The notes beneath the pieces were generated by a model. The model was not told the origin of the DNA. It ran no database searches and worked only from the letters and a program-made list of their open reading frames with translations. This document shows, one piece after another, positions 34,130 through 43,188 of a DNA stretch of 64,000 nt (position 1 is its first letter; each line of letters starts with the position of its first letter). The translations under genes were made by a program, and so were the position numbers. This DNA comes from JAKANT01 sp035502095. GTDB taxonomy: Bacteria; Pseudomonadota; Gammaproteobacteria; Burkholderiales; Burkholderiaceae_F. The stretch covers positions 62,001 through 126,000 of the forward strand of contig DATJUX010000049.1 in NCBI GenBank assembly GCA_035502095.1, given 5' to 3'.

Positions 34130-35563
34130 ATGCGCATCGACCCGACAACTTCAGTTCGCCTGTTCGCCCTCACGATGTCGCTCGCGCTCGCCGCCTGCGC
34201 CGTGATGCCCGACCGCGAGAAGGCACCCGCGCCGAAGCCGATGCAGGACTATTCGACCGGACGGATGTTCGCCGGTGCCGATCGTGTTTGGCCCACCGAC
34301 ACGTGGTGGACCACCTACGGCGACGCGCAGCTCGACGCGCTCATCGCCGAAGCGCTGGCCGGCTCGCCGACGATCGCGGTGGCGCAAGCGCGGCTGCGCA
34401 AGGCCGAATCGTTCGTGGTCGTGGCACGCGCCGCGAACCAGCCGCAGGTCAGCGCGAATGCGTCGATCACGGAAAACAAGCTGAGCAACAACTACCTCAC
34501 CCCGCGCATCGCCACGCCGCAGGGGTGGAACGACTACGGGCGCGTGACGCTCGATCTGAGCTGGGATCTCGATCTGTGGGGCAGGAATCGTGCGGCGCTG
34601 GCTGCCGCGACCTCGCAGGCGGAAGCCGCGCGCGCGGACGTCGCGCAAGCCCGCCTCGTGCTGGCGACCGCCATCGGTGCCGCGTACGCGGAACTCGCGC
34701 GCCTGCACGCGGCGCGCGAGACGGCAGAGGAGGCGCTGGCGGTGCGCGTCAAGACCGCCGATCTTTTCCGGCGTCGCTACCAGCACGGGCTCGAGACGCT
34801 GGGCGGGGTGCGGCAGGTCGACGCGCGCCGCGCGTCGGCCGAAGCGGAAGTGCTCTCGCTCGAAGAGCAGATCGGCCTGCAACGCAATCGCATCGCCGCG
34901 CTGCTCGGCGCGGGACCGGATCGCGGTCTCGCGATCGCGCGTCCGGCCGTCAACCTCGCGCAGCCCATCGGCCTGCCGGCACAACTGTCGGCCGACCTGC
35001 TCGGGCGCCGGCCCGACGTCGTCGCGGCGCGCCTGCGCGCCGAAGCGGCGGCCAAGGGGATCGAGCAGGCGCAGGCCGCCTTCTATCCGAACGTCAACCT
35101 GCTCGCCTACGTCGGACTGCAATCGCTCAACCTGAACATGCTGACGCACGGCGGCTCGGAGATCGGCAGCGTCGGACCCGCGATCTCGCTGCCGATCTTC
35201 GATGGCGGCAGGTTGCGCGGCCAGCTGCGCGGCGCCGACGCCGACTACGCGCAAGCCGTTGCCGACTACGACCACACCGTCGTGCAGGCGCTGCAGGAGG
35301 TCGCCGATGCCGCGACGAGCCAGCGCGCGCTCGGGGGCGAGCTCGCCCGGACCGACGAGGCCGTCGAGGCCGCGCGCGAATCCTGGCGGATCCAGAACAA
35401 CCGCTACGAAGGCGGTCTGTCGACGTACCTGGACGTCCTGTCCGCCGAAGACACGTTGCTCGGCAACCTGCGCGCCCAGTCCGACCTGCAGTCCCGTTCT
35501 TTCACGCTCGACGTGGCGCTGGTGCGCGCACTAGGCGGCGGCTATCTCTCGAACCCGAACTGA
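34130..35563 (+). CDS. NodT-family outer-membrane efflux lipoprotein, 477 aa
   Basis: TolC-like outer membrane factor. The signal peptide ends in LALAAC, a lipobox that would acylate Cys at about 23. Two tandem OEP repeats follow, with DLSWDLDLWGRNRAALAAA and LVLATAIGAAYAELARLHA in the first and SAEAEVLSLEEQIG plus GRRPDVVAARLRAEAAAKGI and AYVGLQSLNLNML in the second. It forms the exit channel for the downstream EmrA/EmrB-like pump. The membrane-fusion protein begins 26 bp after its stop. Confidence 0.95.
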   Translation: MRIDPTTSVRLFALTMSLALAACAVMPDREKAPAPKPMQDYSTGRMFAGADRVWPTDTWWTTYGDAQLDALIAEALAGSPTIAVAQARLRKAESFVVVARAANQPQVSANASITENKLSNNYLTPRIATPQGWNDYGRVTLDLSWDLDLWGRNRAALAAATSQAEAARADVAQARLVLATAIGAAYAELARLHAARETAEEALAVRVKTADLFRRRYQHGLETLGGVRQVDARRASAEAEVLSLEEQIGLQRNRIAALLGAGPDRGLAIARPAVNLAQPIGLPAQLSADLLGRRPDVVAARLRAEAAAKGIEQAQAAFYPNVNLLAYVGLQSLNLNMLTHGGSEIGSVGPAISLPIFDGGRLRGQLRGADADYAQAVADYDHTVVQALQEVADAATSQRALGGELARTDEAVEAARESWRIQNNRYEGGLSTYLDVLSAEDTLLGNLRAQSDLQSRSFTLDVALVRALGGGYLSNPN

Positions 35564-35589
35564 TCGCAATCTGCCTCGAAGGAATCGTC

Positions 35590-36756
35590 ATGTCCAAGAT
35601 GGAACCCGAAGTGATCGAAGAGGCGGCGCGGATCGAAGCCGCCGCGCAGGCGGACCTGCACAACCAGGGCAAGCGCAAGAAGCTCTTCGTTGCGCTCGGC
35701 ACCACCGTGCTTTCGGCCGCGCTCGGCTACGGTGTGTATTCGTTCGTGTACGCGTCACGCTACGTCTCGACCGACAACGCGTACACCGCCGCGGAGACGG
35801 CACAGGTGACGCCTGCCATCAGCGGCATCGTGCGCGAAGTCCTGGTCGCCGACACCAGCGCGGTCAAGCAGGGCCAGGTGCTGGTCCGGCTCGACGATGT
35901 CGACGCGAAACTGGCCGTGGCGCAGGCCGACGCCGAGCTCGGCCGGTCGATCCGCCGCGTGCGTGGTTACGTCGCCAACGACGAAAGCCTCGCGGCACAG
36001 ATCCGCGCGCGTGCCTCCGAGCGGAACCGCGCGGCGGCGCAAGTGGCCTCGGCGCAGGCCGATCTCGAACGCGCGCAGGTCGACCTGGCGCGCCGCAAGG
36101 CGCTGGCCGACTCCGGCTCTGTCTCCGGCGACGAATTGACGCGGGCGGAAAACGCGTTCGAAACCGCGCAGGCGAACCTTGCGGCGACGCAGGCCTCGGC
36201 GGCGCAGTCGGACGCCAACTACACGTCCGCGCTCGGCTCGCGGGAAGCCAATGCGGTGTTGATCGCCGATGCGACCGAGGAGACCAACCCGGAGGTGACG
36301 CTGGCGCGCGCGCGGCTCGACCAGGCGCGCGTGAACCTGGAGCGCACCGTGATTCGTGCGCCGGTCGACGGCGTGGTTGCCAAGCGCACCGTGCAGGTCG
36401 GCCAGCAGGTTCAGGCCGGCGCTGCGCTGCTCTCGGTGGTGCCCATCGGGACCGTGCACGTCGATGCGAACTTCAAGGAGGTGCAGCTCCAGAACGTGAA
36501 GGTCGGCCAGCCGGTCGAGGTTCATTCGGACCTCTACGGCAAATCGGTCGAGTACCACGGCGTGGTGACGGGCCTGGCCGGCGGCACCGGCTCGACGTTC
36601 GCGACCATCCCGGCGCAGAACGCGACGGGCAACTGGATCAAGGTCGTGCAGCGCGTGCCCGTGCGCATCGAACTCGACGCGAGCGAACTCGCGGCGCGCC
36701 CGCTGCAGGTCGGCCTGTCGATGAGCGCCAGGATCGACACGAGGACGGTTCGTTAG
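35590..36756 (+). CDS. emrA: HlyD/EmrA-family membrane-fusion protein, 388 aa
   Basis: One N-terminal membrane helix (LFVALGTTVLSAALGYGVYSF, about 34-54), then VSTDNAYTAAETAQVTPAISG, the biotinyl-lipoyl-like half, a long alpha-helical hairpin with coiled-coil character (about 110-220), and the second lipoyl half with RTVIRAPVDGVVAKRTVQVGQ. The adaptor bridges the EmrB-like pump and the NodT channel. The gene lies 26 bp after the channel gene. A perfect 10-bp-arm hairpin covers its stop codon. Confidence 0.95.
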   Translation: MSKMEPEVIEEAARIEAAAQADLHNQGKRKKLFVALGTTVLSAALGYGVYSFVYASRYVSTDNAYTAAETAQVTPAISGIVREVLVADTSAVKQGQVLVRLDDVDAKLAVAQADAELGRSIRRVRGYVANDESLAAQIRARASERNRAAAQVASAQADLERAQVDLARRKALADSGSVSGDELTRAENAFETAQANLAATQASAAQSDANYTSALGSREANAVLIADATEETNPEVTLARARLDQARVNLERTVIRAPVDGVVAKRTVQVGQQVQAGAALLSVVPIGTVHVDANFKEVQLQNVKVGQPVEVHSDLYGKSVEYHGVVTGLAGGTGSTFATIPAQNATGNWIKVVQRVPVRIELDASELAARPLQVGLSMSARIDTRTVR

Positions 36757-36766
36757 AACCGTCCTC
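36741..36766 (+). terminator. Hairpin over the emrA stop codon
   Basis: GAGGACGGTT and AACCGTCCTC are perfectly complementary around CGTTAG, with the TAG stop in the loop. No T-tract follows. It may stabilise mRNA ends or couple expression to the downstream pump gene rather than terminate. Confidence 0.5.
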
Positions 36767-36771
36767 CGATA

Positions 36772-36802
36772 CCGCCCCTCTCCCCTGGCGGGAGAGGGGC
36801 GG
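36772..36802. repeat. Intergenic GC palindrome, family 1 copy g
   Basis: 13-bp perfect arms CCGCCCCTCTCCC and its complement around 5 nt, between emrA and emrB. It carries the family-1 core with a longer stem. Confidence 0.75.
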
Positions 36803-36877
36803 CGGTGAGGGGGCTGCGCGTTCAAACACCCTTCAATTGAACAGCGCTCAGCAGGCTTAGGAATTCAGGAGACTCGT

Positions 36878-38422
36878 ATGTCCGGCACCGTTCACAACAG
36901 CACCCACGAAGCCCCGCTCAAGGGCGCCATGCTCTGGGTCGCGGCGATCGTGCTCGCACTCGCGAACTTCATGGCGGTGCTCGACATGACGATCGCCAAC
37001 GTCTCGGTGCCGAACATCGCCGGCGGCCTGGGCATCAGCAGCAGCCAGGGAACCTGGGTCATCACGTCGTATTCCGTGGCCGAAGCGATCGTGGTTCCGC
37101 TCACCGGCTGGTTGGCAGGGCGCTTCGGCGCGGTGCGTGTGTTCGCGTACGCGATGGCGCTGTTCGGCGCCTTCTCCGCGTTGTGCGGGCTTTCCAACTC
37201 GCTCGCCATGCTGGTGCTCGGCCGCGTGCTGCAAGGCCTCTCCGGCGGCGTCCTGATGCCGCTCTCGCAGACGCTGCTGCTGCGCATCTTTCCCAAGGAC
37301 AAGGCGCCGGCCGCGACCGCCATCTGGGCCATGACGACCCTCACCGCGCCGATCCTGGGACCGATCCTCGGCGGCTGGTTGTGCGACTCGCTCGCGTGGC
37401 CGGCCATCTTCTTCATCAACGTGCCGCTCGCGCTCGTCTGCGCGCCGGTGGCGTGGCGCATGCTGAAGCGCTACGAGGAAGCCCTGGTCCGCGCGCCCAT
37501 CGACAAGGTCGGCCTGGTGCTGCTGGTCATCTTCGTCAGCGCGCTGCAACTGATGCTGGACCTCGGCAAGGAGCGCGACTGGTTCGAGTCGACCGGGATC
37601 TGCATGCTTGCGATCGTCGCCATCGTCGGCTTCGCGGCATTCCTGATCTGGGAGTTCACCGAGCGCAATCCGATCGTCAACCTGCGCGTGTTCCGCCATC
37701 GCGGCTTCGCCGCCGGCGTCGTGACGCTGAGCCTCGGCTTCGGTGCGATGTTCGGCGCCAACGTGCTCACGCCGCTTTGGCTGCAGAGCTACATGGGCTA
37801 CACGGCGACGTGGGCCGGCCTCACGACCGCATGGAGCGGCGTGCTTGCGGTACTGGGCGCGCCGCTCGCCGGCAAGCTGATCCCGAAGCTCGATCCGCGC
37901 CGGCTGGTCTTCGCCGGCCTGCTGTGGCTCGCGCTGGTGATGCTGTGGCGGACGGTGGCGACCACCGACGTGACCTACTGGCAGGTCGCGCGGCCCCTGA
38001 TCGTCATGGGACTCGGACTGCCGTTCTTCTTCGTGCCGTTGACGGCGCTGGCGCTCGGCAGCGTCGAGGAGCAGGAGACCGCATCGGCCGCCGGCCTGAT
38101 GAACTTCCTGCGCACGCTCTCCGGCGCCGTCGCCACGTCGGTCGTGACGACGATGTGGGAGGACCAGACCAACGTGAAACACGCCGAGCTGGTCGGCCTG
38201 ATCGACGCCGCCGGCGACACGGCGCGCAGCCTGGCGAACTCAGGCATGAGCGCCGACACGGTGCGCGAGATGCTCGACCGGATGACCCAGGGCCAGAGCG
38301 TGATGCTCGCCACCGACGAGATCATGGGCATCGTCGCGGTTGCGTTCTCGATCGCGGGCTTCTTCATCTGGCTCGCGCCGCGGCCGACGCGCAGCGTCGA
38401 CCTGAGTCAGGCCGGGCACTAG
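36878..38422 (+). CDS. emrB: EmrB/DHA2-family multidrug MFS pump, 514 aa
   Basis: Fourteen membrane segments. VLDMTIANVSVPNIAGGLG with QGTWVITSYSVAEAIVVPL is the signature N-terminus of the DHA2 family, and GRVLQGLSGGVLMPLSQTLLL plus GPILGGWLCDSLAWPAIFFI carry motif C (G-x8-G-x3-G-P-x2-G-G). It exports drugs or fatty acids by proton antiport, working with the NodT and EmrA-like partners upstream. Spacing to emrA is 121 bp, containing two hairpins. A family-1 palindrome follows its stop and may end the operon. Confidence 0.96.
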   Translation: MSGTVHNSTHEAPLKGAMLWVAAIVLALANFMAVLDMTIANVSVPNIAGGLGISSSQGTWVITSYSVAEAIVVPLTGWLAGRFGAVRVFAYAMALFGAFSALCGLSNSLAMLVLGRVLQGLSGGVLMPLSQTLLLRIFPKDKAPAATAIWAMTTLTAPILGPILGGWLCDSLAWPAIFFINVPLALVCAPVAWRMLKRYEEALVRAPIDKVGLVLLVIFVSALQLMLDLGKERDWFESTGICMLAIVAIVGFAAFLIWEFTERNPIVNLRVFRHRGFAAGVVTLSLGFGAMFGANVLTPLWLQSYMGYTATWAGLTTAWSGVLAVLGAPLAGKLIPKLDPRRLVFAGLLWLALVMLWRTVATTDVTYWQVARPLIVMGLGLPFFFVPLTALALGSVEEQETASAAGLMNFLRTLSGAVATSVVTTMWEDQTNVKHAELVGLIDAAGDTARSLANSGMSADTVREMLDRMTQGQSVMLATDEIMGIVAVAFSIAGFFIWLAPRPTRSVDLSQAGH

Positions 38423-38445
38423 CGCAGTGTTGCGTTCCGCTTCAT

Positions 38446-38471
38446 TCCCTCCCCCGCTCGCGGGGGAGGGA
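38446..38471. repeat. Intergenic GC palindrome, family 1 copy h
   Basis: 12-bp perfect arms TCCCTCCCCCGC around TC. It lies 23 bp after the emrB stop and shares a 24-bp identical core with copy f. It may terminate the efflux operon. Confidence 0.8.
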
Positions 38472-38521
38472 GTCCTCCTGACGCACGCAATAATCGCCGC
38501 TTCCCAAAGGAGGAGGCATCG

Positions 38522-39283
38522 ATGCCGTTGTCCTTGCCCGGCGCACCGACGGGGGTCATCGCCGCGCTGGAATCGCTGACCGAGGCGCTGCAGAAGCACG
38601 GCGGCAGCGACTTCGCCGGGCTGGTGCTCTACGGCGGCCTGGCGCGCGGACGCTTCCGCGCGGGCCGCAGCGACGTCAACGTCGTGGTGCTGCTGCACCG
38701 GGCTGGCATCGACGTCCTCCATCGAATCGGTCCGGCGCTGCGCAACGCGCGGCGCGCCGCGGCGGTCGAGGCGATGGTCATCACGCCCGCGGAAGTGCCG
38801 GCGTCGGCGTTCGAGTTCGCCACCACGTTTCTCGACATCAAGCGTCACCACATCGTGCTGACAGGTGAGGATCCGTTCGCCGCGCTGGAGGTTCCGCGCG
38901 TGATCGTCCAGCTGCGCATCGCACAACGCCTGCGCGACCTGCTGCTGCGCCTGCGCCGCGACTACGCCGTCGCCTGGGACGATCGACAAGCCCTGAAGGA
39001 GACCCTGCTCGACATCGCGCGCCCGCTCGCGATCGAACTGCTCGCGTTGCTCTACGACGGCGGTCATGCGGTCCCGCACGACGATCGCACGGACGAGGTC
39101 TTCGCCGCCGCGACGCAAGCCTTCGCACTCGATGGTCCGGCTCTGGCCGCGCTCGCCGCGTTGCGCGCGGGCGCAGCGAGGGACGCGGGCATGCTCGACG
39201 TCACGGTGTTGTACGGGCAGGTTCTCGGGCAGCTGGAGGCACTGGCAGATCGTGCGGACGCGCTCGCGGGGGCGACGAATTGA
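38522..39283 (+). CDS. Degenerate nucleotidyltransferase-like protein, 253 aa
   Basis: A pol-beta nucleotidyltransferase fold is suggested by LVLYGGLARGRFRAGRSDVNVVVLL (residues 34-58). In active members the motif is GS-x9-D-x-D; here it is GG and Asp51-Val-Asn53, so the second metal ligand is replaced by Asn. The remaining sequence is helical with Arg-rich patches (IAQRLRDLLLRLRRDY). A GGAGG Shine-Dalgarno sequence lies 7 nt upstream. It may be a regulatory or inactive paralogue, perhaps the antitoxin-type MNT. No HEPN partner is adjacent. It may be read with emrB, 100 bp downstream of that gene. Confidence 0.75.
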   Translation: MPLSLPGAPTGVIAALESLTEALQKHGGSDFAGLVLYGGLARGRFRAGRSDVNVVVLLHRAGIDVLHRIGPALRNARRAAAVEAMVITPAEVPASAFEFATTFLDIKRHHIVLTGEDPFAALEVPRVIVQLRIAQRLRDLLLRLRRDYAVAWDDRQALKETLLDIARPLAIELLALLYDGGHAVPHDDRTDEVFAAATQAFALDGPALAALAALRAGAARDAGMLDVTVLYGQVLGQLEALADRADALAGATN

Positions 39284-40044
39284 ACTTCGCGCGGTTTCGC
39301 TCCGCCGCCGGTGTTTCCGGCCCCGGCGAAGTGACCGCTTCGATCTTCGAACCATGATTGAAGCGGTTTGTCCCGCGTGCGTGCCGATTCCTCGGCGAGG
39401 GCGGGCGGTAGCGCCTATCGGCGGGTTCGACCCATAGGCGAATCTCGACCCCGGCACTTGCGCGTCCGCTTTGCGCAATCAGCAGACGGGCAGGTGCGGT
39501 CGATCCGAGGGCGTTGGCGGGACAACCGCGCGACCTCAACACACGGTCAACGCCGACGCTCGTGACCACCGTTGTCAGACGGGAGCGGAAATTCCTCGAG
39601 GCAGGCGGCGTGTCGGCGCCGCGATGGAGTCCATCATGGAAAGCACTAGCAGCCGGCAGTTCCGGGCGCCTTGGGAACAAAGTGCGGGCTCCGGCGAGGA
39701 ATTGCCGAAAGAATCGTGAAATCAGCGGAGACGGGCCGGAAACATGCGTTAGCGAGCCGGCCCGTTCTCCTTCCAGTGGGCGCGCGTCAGTTCTCGAGCC
39801 GCTCAGGGTCGCCGCTGATTAGAAGCTGCGTCGGTCGAGGAGATCGCATGCAAGGGAGGCAAAGGCAAAACATTCGGTCGCGGCGATGCGTGATCACGGC
39901 AGCGTGGCGCCGATTCGCCTGGAAAAATCGAGGAGCCAACTCGTCCAGCAGCCTGGATACTACAAAGTTGGTGGTGTTGGTCATCACGCAAGATCCTCAC
40001 GCGTCGACCGGCGCGAGCCGATGCCACTCGCACCCGCCACCTCG
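39284..40044. other. 761-bp gene-free gap between convergent genes, candidate ncRNA
   Basis: No open frame in either direction shows the codon bias of neighbours. The GC level looks slightly lower than in the genes. One strong hairpin is present (39727-39770, listed separately) and might end a non-coding transcript. I recognise no tRNA, 6S RNA, RNase P or tmRNA signature. The flanking genes converge here. Confidence 0.4.
39727..39770 (+). terminator. Strong hairpin in the 761-bp gap
   Basis: GGAGACGGGCCGG and CCGGCCCGTTCTCC pair over 13 positions with one bulged base around a 17-nt loop, followed by CTTCC. The short T content makes it an imperfect terminator, but it is the strongest structure in the gap. 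Confidence 0.45.
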
Positions 40045-41205
40045 CTACTGCGCTTCGCAGGAGATGTTGACGTAGCGGCCGCCGTTGATGCGCAGCCGCC
40101 TGGCGTCGTCGTAGGTGATCTCGGTCGGCGGCAGGAATCCCAGCGTTTTGGTGGCGGCTTGATAGTCGCCCCAGTCGATCCTGCCGAATCGCAGCAGGCC
40201 GCGGATCGTTGCGGCGTCGTAGCTCATCCGCACGACGTCCCCGCCATGACGAAAGTAGATCGTCGACCGGTCCGGGCATACGAACCGGTTCAGGTCCTCG
40301 GGCGGCGGCATCCGCGCGGAGTAAACGAGCACCGCGATTCCCGCGACGGCGGCCGCACCGCCGGCCCATGGCAGCGCGCGCCGCAGCGGCGCCAGCCATC
40401 GGCGCGAATCCCCGAACGGAGCGGGTGTCGGCAATGGCGCAGCCGCGGGTCCCGCATCGATGGCGGCAACCGGCAGCGGCAGCGGGTCGACGCGTACCGT
40501 CGCCCGCCGTGGCGGCGTGACCAGCAACCGCCTGGTTTCGATGATGCGACTCTCCGCCAGCACGAACACGGCAGCGAGGACGGGAACCAGGTAGACGAGC
40601 AATGGCGCCTGCTGCGCGACGCCTTCGGCGATCAACGGGTCGCCCACCGCGATGTCGCCGGCGAGCCATCCGAGCAGCGCACTGCCGGCGCGGACCAGAA
40701 CCGGGTAACGCGCCAGGAGCGCGGTGACGAACAGGCTGCCGAACATCAGCAGCGGCACGCTCAAGAGCAGGCCGAAGAAAAGGACGAGCAGGCCGCCCTG
40801 GGAAACGGCGGCCAGCGCGACCACGTTATCCAGGCTCATCGCGATGTTGGCGACGGCGATCGTGCCGGCCGCCGACCACAGGTCCGCCGAGTGTTGCTCG
40901 CCTAACGTGGCGTCCCGGCCGTCGAGCGGCGGCGCATCGACCAGGAGCTTGATCGCGATCCAGACCAACACCACCGCTCCCACCAGCCGCAGCAGCGGAA
41001 GAGCCATCAGGACGCTGGCGAGCGCGGTGAGCACGATGCGGGCGGCGACGGCTGCGCCGATTCCGATCGACATGGCGCGCCGCATCTGCGGCGGCGGCAG
41101 ATGGCGGCAGGCGAGCGCGATCACGACCGCGTTGTCGCCGCTCAGCAGCAGGTCGATCGTGAAGACCTGCAGCGTCAGGCCGAAACCGTGCAAGAAGGTA
41201 TCCAT
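40045..41205 (-). CDS. TerC-family membrane protein with extra C-terminal domain, 386 aa
   Basis: Residues 1-230 are a TerC/YjbE-type protein with seven or so membrane helices: LTLQVFTIDLLLSGDNAVVIALAC and GTIAVANIAMSLDNVVALAAV carry the two conserved SGDN and SLDN acidic motifs implicated in metal-ion transport. After a proline-rich linker (about 240-290) another helix (AGGAAAVAGIAVLVYSA) leads to a terminal domain of about 80 residues with FVCPDRSTIYFRHGG and an ending NISCEAQ, a Cys pair that could form a disulfide. That tail would be outside the cytoplasm. The start at 41205 fits the family, since the upstream in-frame region lies in hflC. Confidence 0.85.
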   Translation of the reverse strand: MDTFLHGFGLTLQVFTIDLLLSGDNAVVIALACRHLPPPQMRRAMSIGIGAAVAARIVLTALASVLMALPLLRLVGAVVLVWIAIKLLVDAPPLDGRDATLGEQHSADLWSAAGTIAVANIAMSLDNVVALAAVSQGGLLVLFFGLLLSVPLLMFGSLFVTALLARYPVLVRAGSALLGWLAGDIAVGDPLIAEGVAQQAPLLVYLVPVLAAVFVLAESRIIETRRLLVTPPRRATVRVDPLPLPVAAIDAGPAAAPLPTPAPFGDSRRWLAPLRRALPWAGGAAAVAGIAVLVYSARMPPPEDLNRFVCPDRSTIYFRHGGDVVRMSYDAATIRGLLRFGRIDWGDYQAATKTLGFLPPTEITYDDARRLRINGGRYVNISCEAQ

Positions 41206-41272
41206 TCGCAATGCCGCGTTCGCGCGCGCCGGCAGCGGGTGCGCCAATGCATTCCGGTCGCGCGTTGCCGGT

Positions 41273-42157
41273 TCAGCGCCCGGACGATGCGTTGCCGGGC
41301 CCGCTCTTGAACGCGCGCAGAAGCTCCGAGTCGGGTGACAGCACGATGGTCGGATGCGAATCCGCCAGCGCCTGGCGATAGGTCTGCAGCGATCGATAGA
41401 GCTTGTAGAACTGGGGATCCGCACTGAACGCGCTCGCGAGGATCCGGCTCGCGGCGGCGTCGGCCTCGCCGCGCGTGATCTTGGCCTCGCGTTGCGCCTG
41501 CGACAGGATCACGGTGCGTTCGCGGTCCGCCTTGGCCTGGATCTCCTGCGCCCACTCGAAGCCCTGGGCGCGCAGTTCCTTGGCCTCGCGCTGGCGCTCC
41601 GATTTCATGCGCTCGTAGATCGCCTGGCTGGTCTCCAGCGGCAGGTCGGCGCGATGGAAGCGCACTTCGGCCACCTCGATCCCGAGCGCGCGCGCTTTCT
41701 CCGCGACTTCGCGCTGGATGCGCTCGACGACCTGCGTCCGCTCCTCCGACAGCAGCGCGCGCAACGCCACCTGGCCCAGTTCGCGCCGCAACGACGAGCT
41801 GACCAGTTGCGAGAGCTGTGGCACGGCCTGCTCCAGCGTGCGCAGCGACTGGTAGAAGCGCAGCGGATCCACGATCCGGTAGCGCGTGTAGGTTTCCACC
41901 TCGATGCGCTTCTGGTCGCCGAGGATCACCTGTTCCGTCGGCGGCTCGAGAGTGAGCAGGCGCGTGTCGTAGAGGATCACCGTATCGACCAGCGGCACCT
42001 TGACCTTGAGCCCGGGTTCCGTGATCACGCCCTGCGGCGCGCCGGTGCGCACGATCAACGCCTGTTCGGTCTCGCCGACCGTGAACAGCATGCCCGACAC
42101 CAGCACGATCGCGACGATGGCGGCGACGCCGGCCGCCACGCGCAGCGTCCGGTTCAC
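41273..42157 (-). CDS. hflC: HflC-family membrane protease modulator, 294 aa
   Basis: One N-terminal helix (LRVAAGVAAIVAIVLVSGML), then an SPFH/band-7 domain (EQALIVRTGAPQGVITEPGLKVKVPLVDTVILYD) and a coiled-coil with ERIQREVAEKARALGIEV and ERQREAKELRAQGFEWAQE. HflC and HflK form a large periplasmic cage around FtsH. The GTG at 42157 is preferred because it gives a 4-bp GTGA overlap with hflK and matches the family N-terminus. The standard partner genes hfq and hflX are not nearby, so it may be a second copy. Confidence 0.93.
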   Translation of the reverse strand: MNRTLRVAAGVAAIVAIVLVSGMLFTVGETEQALIVRTGAPQGVITEPGLKVKVPLVDTVILYDTRLLTLEPPTEQVILGDQKRIEVETYTRYRIVDPLRFYQSLRTLEQAVPQLSQLVSSSLRRELGQVALRALLSEERTQVVERIQREVAEKARALGIEVAEVRFHRADLPLETSQAIYERMKSERQREAKELRAQGFEWAQEIQAKADRERTVILSQAQREAKITRGEADAAASRILASAFSADPQFYKLYRSLQTYRQALADSHPTIVLSPDSELLRAFKSGPGNASSGR

Positions 42158-43188
42158 TTGCCGCCCTCCTTGGGCGCCGCCGGCGGCGGCTCGGCAAGCG
42201 GGAGATAAGGCACGATCCCCGCGACGCCCTTGCCGGAGGCATCGACGATCACGCGCGAAGCCTTGCGCAGCACCTCGTCGACGCTCTCCAGGTACAGGCG
42301 CCAGCCCGTGACGTCCTTGGCCTTGGCGTAGCTCGCGTAAAGCGACCGGAAGCTCGTGACGTCGCCTTCGGCGAGATTCACCACCTGCGTGTTGTAGGCC
42401 TGCGCGTCCTGCTTGATGCGCGCCGCCTCGCCGCGGGCCCGCGGGATGATGTCGTTGGCGTAGGCCTCGGCCTCGTTGCGCGCGCGCTCCTGATCCGCGC
42501 GCGCGCGTTGCACGTCGTTGAACGCATCGATCACCGCTGCCGGCGGATCGACCCGCTGCAGCTGCACCTCGGTGATCAGGACTCCCGAGTTCTCGCTGTC
42601 GAGCAGCGACTGCAGCAGTTCGCGCGTCTGGTCCGCGATCTGCTGGCGCTTGTCGGACATCGCCGCCTGGATCGGCGTCCGGCTGATGACCTCGCGCAAC
42701 ACGCTTTCGGCCTCGACCTTGACGGCGGCTTGCGGATCCTTGATGCGGAACAGGAACTGGCGTGCATCCTTGATGCGCCAGAACACCGTGCACTCGGCCT
42801 CGACGATGTTCTCGTCCCCCGTCAGCATCTGGCGCTGGTGCGAATCGTCGGTACTCGCGGCACCGGCGCGCGGACTGCCGAGCTGCAACTGGTTGACCTG
42901 CGTGACCTTGGGCAGCAGGACGGTCTCGAACGGCCAAGGCAGGTGGTAGTGCAGGCCGGGCGCCGACGTCTCGACCCAGCGGCCGAAACGCAACACGACG
43001 CCCTGCTCGTCCGGCTGCACCTTGTAGATGCCGGCGTTGATCCACCCGATGGCGAGCAGCGCGGCGATCAGCAGCGCGCCCCTGCCGCGCAACCCAAGCA
43101 GGTCGACGTAATAGGCAATCCATCGCCCAAGCGCGCCGACGCGCGAGGCGGCGGGTTCGGATGCACCGGAATCCGGGGGCGCGGACAT
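42154..43188 (-). CDS. hflK: HflK-family membrane protease modulator, 344 aa
   Basis: N-terminal helix (ALLIAALLAIGWINAGIYKV), then the SPFH domain with VQPDEQGVVLRFGRWVETSA, PGLHYHLPWPFETV and VEAECTVFWRIKDARQFLF, and a coiled-coil with TPIQAAMSDKRQQIADQTREL. It lacks the Gly-rich N-terminal segment common in E. coli HflK. It pairs with HflC as part of the FtsH-modulating complex. The start overlaps the stop of uppP by 4 bp (ATGA) and its own stop overlaps hflC (GTGA), giving a strictly coupled set uppP-hflK-hflC. Confidence 0.93.
   Translation of the reverse strand: MSAPPDSGASEPAASRVGALGRWIAYYVDLLGLRGRGALLIAALLAIGWINAGIYKVQPDEQGVVLRFGRWVETSAPGLHYHLPWPFETVLLPKVTQVNQLQLGSPRAGAASTDDSHQRQMLTGDENIVEAECTVFWRIKDARQFLFRIKDPQAAVKVEAESVLREVISRTPIQAAMSDKRQQIADQTRELLQSLLDSENSGVLITEVQLQRVDPPAAVIDAFNDVQRARADQERARNEAEAYANDIIPRARGEAARIKQDAQAYNTQVVNLAEGDVTSFRSLYASYAKAKDVTGWRLYLESVDEVLRKASRVIVDASGKGVAGIVPYLPLAEPPPAAPKEGGK

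Noticed and set aside
33843..34148. A 101-codon minus-strand frame in the gap before the efflux operon
   Set aside because: It overlaps the efflux gene start and has low-complexity Arg/Ala/Ser content without an export or domain signal.
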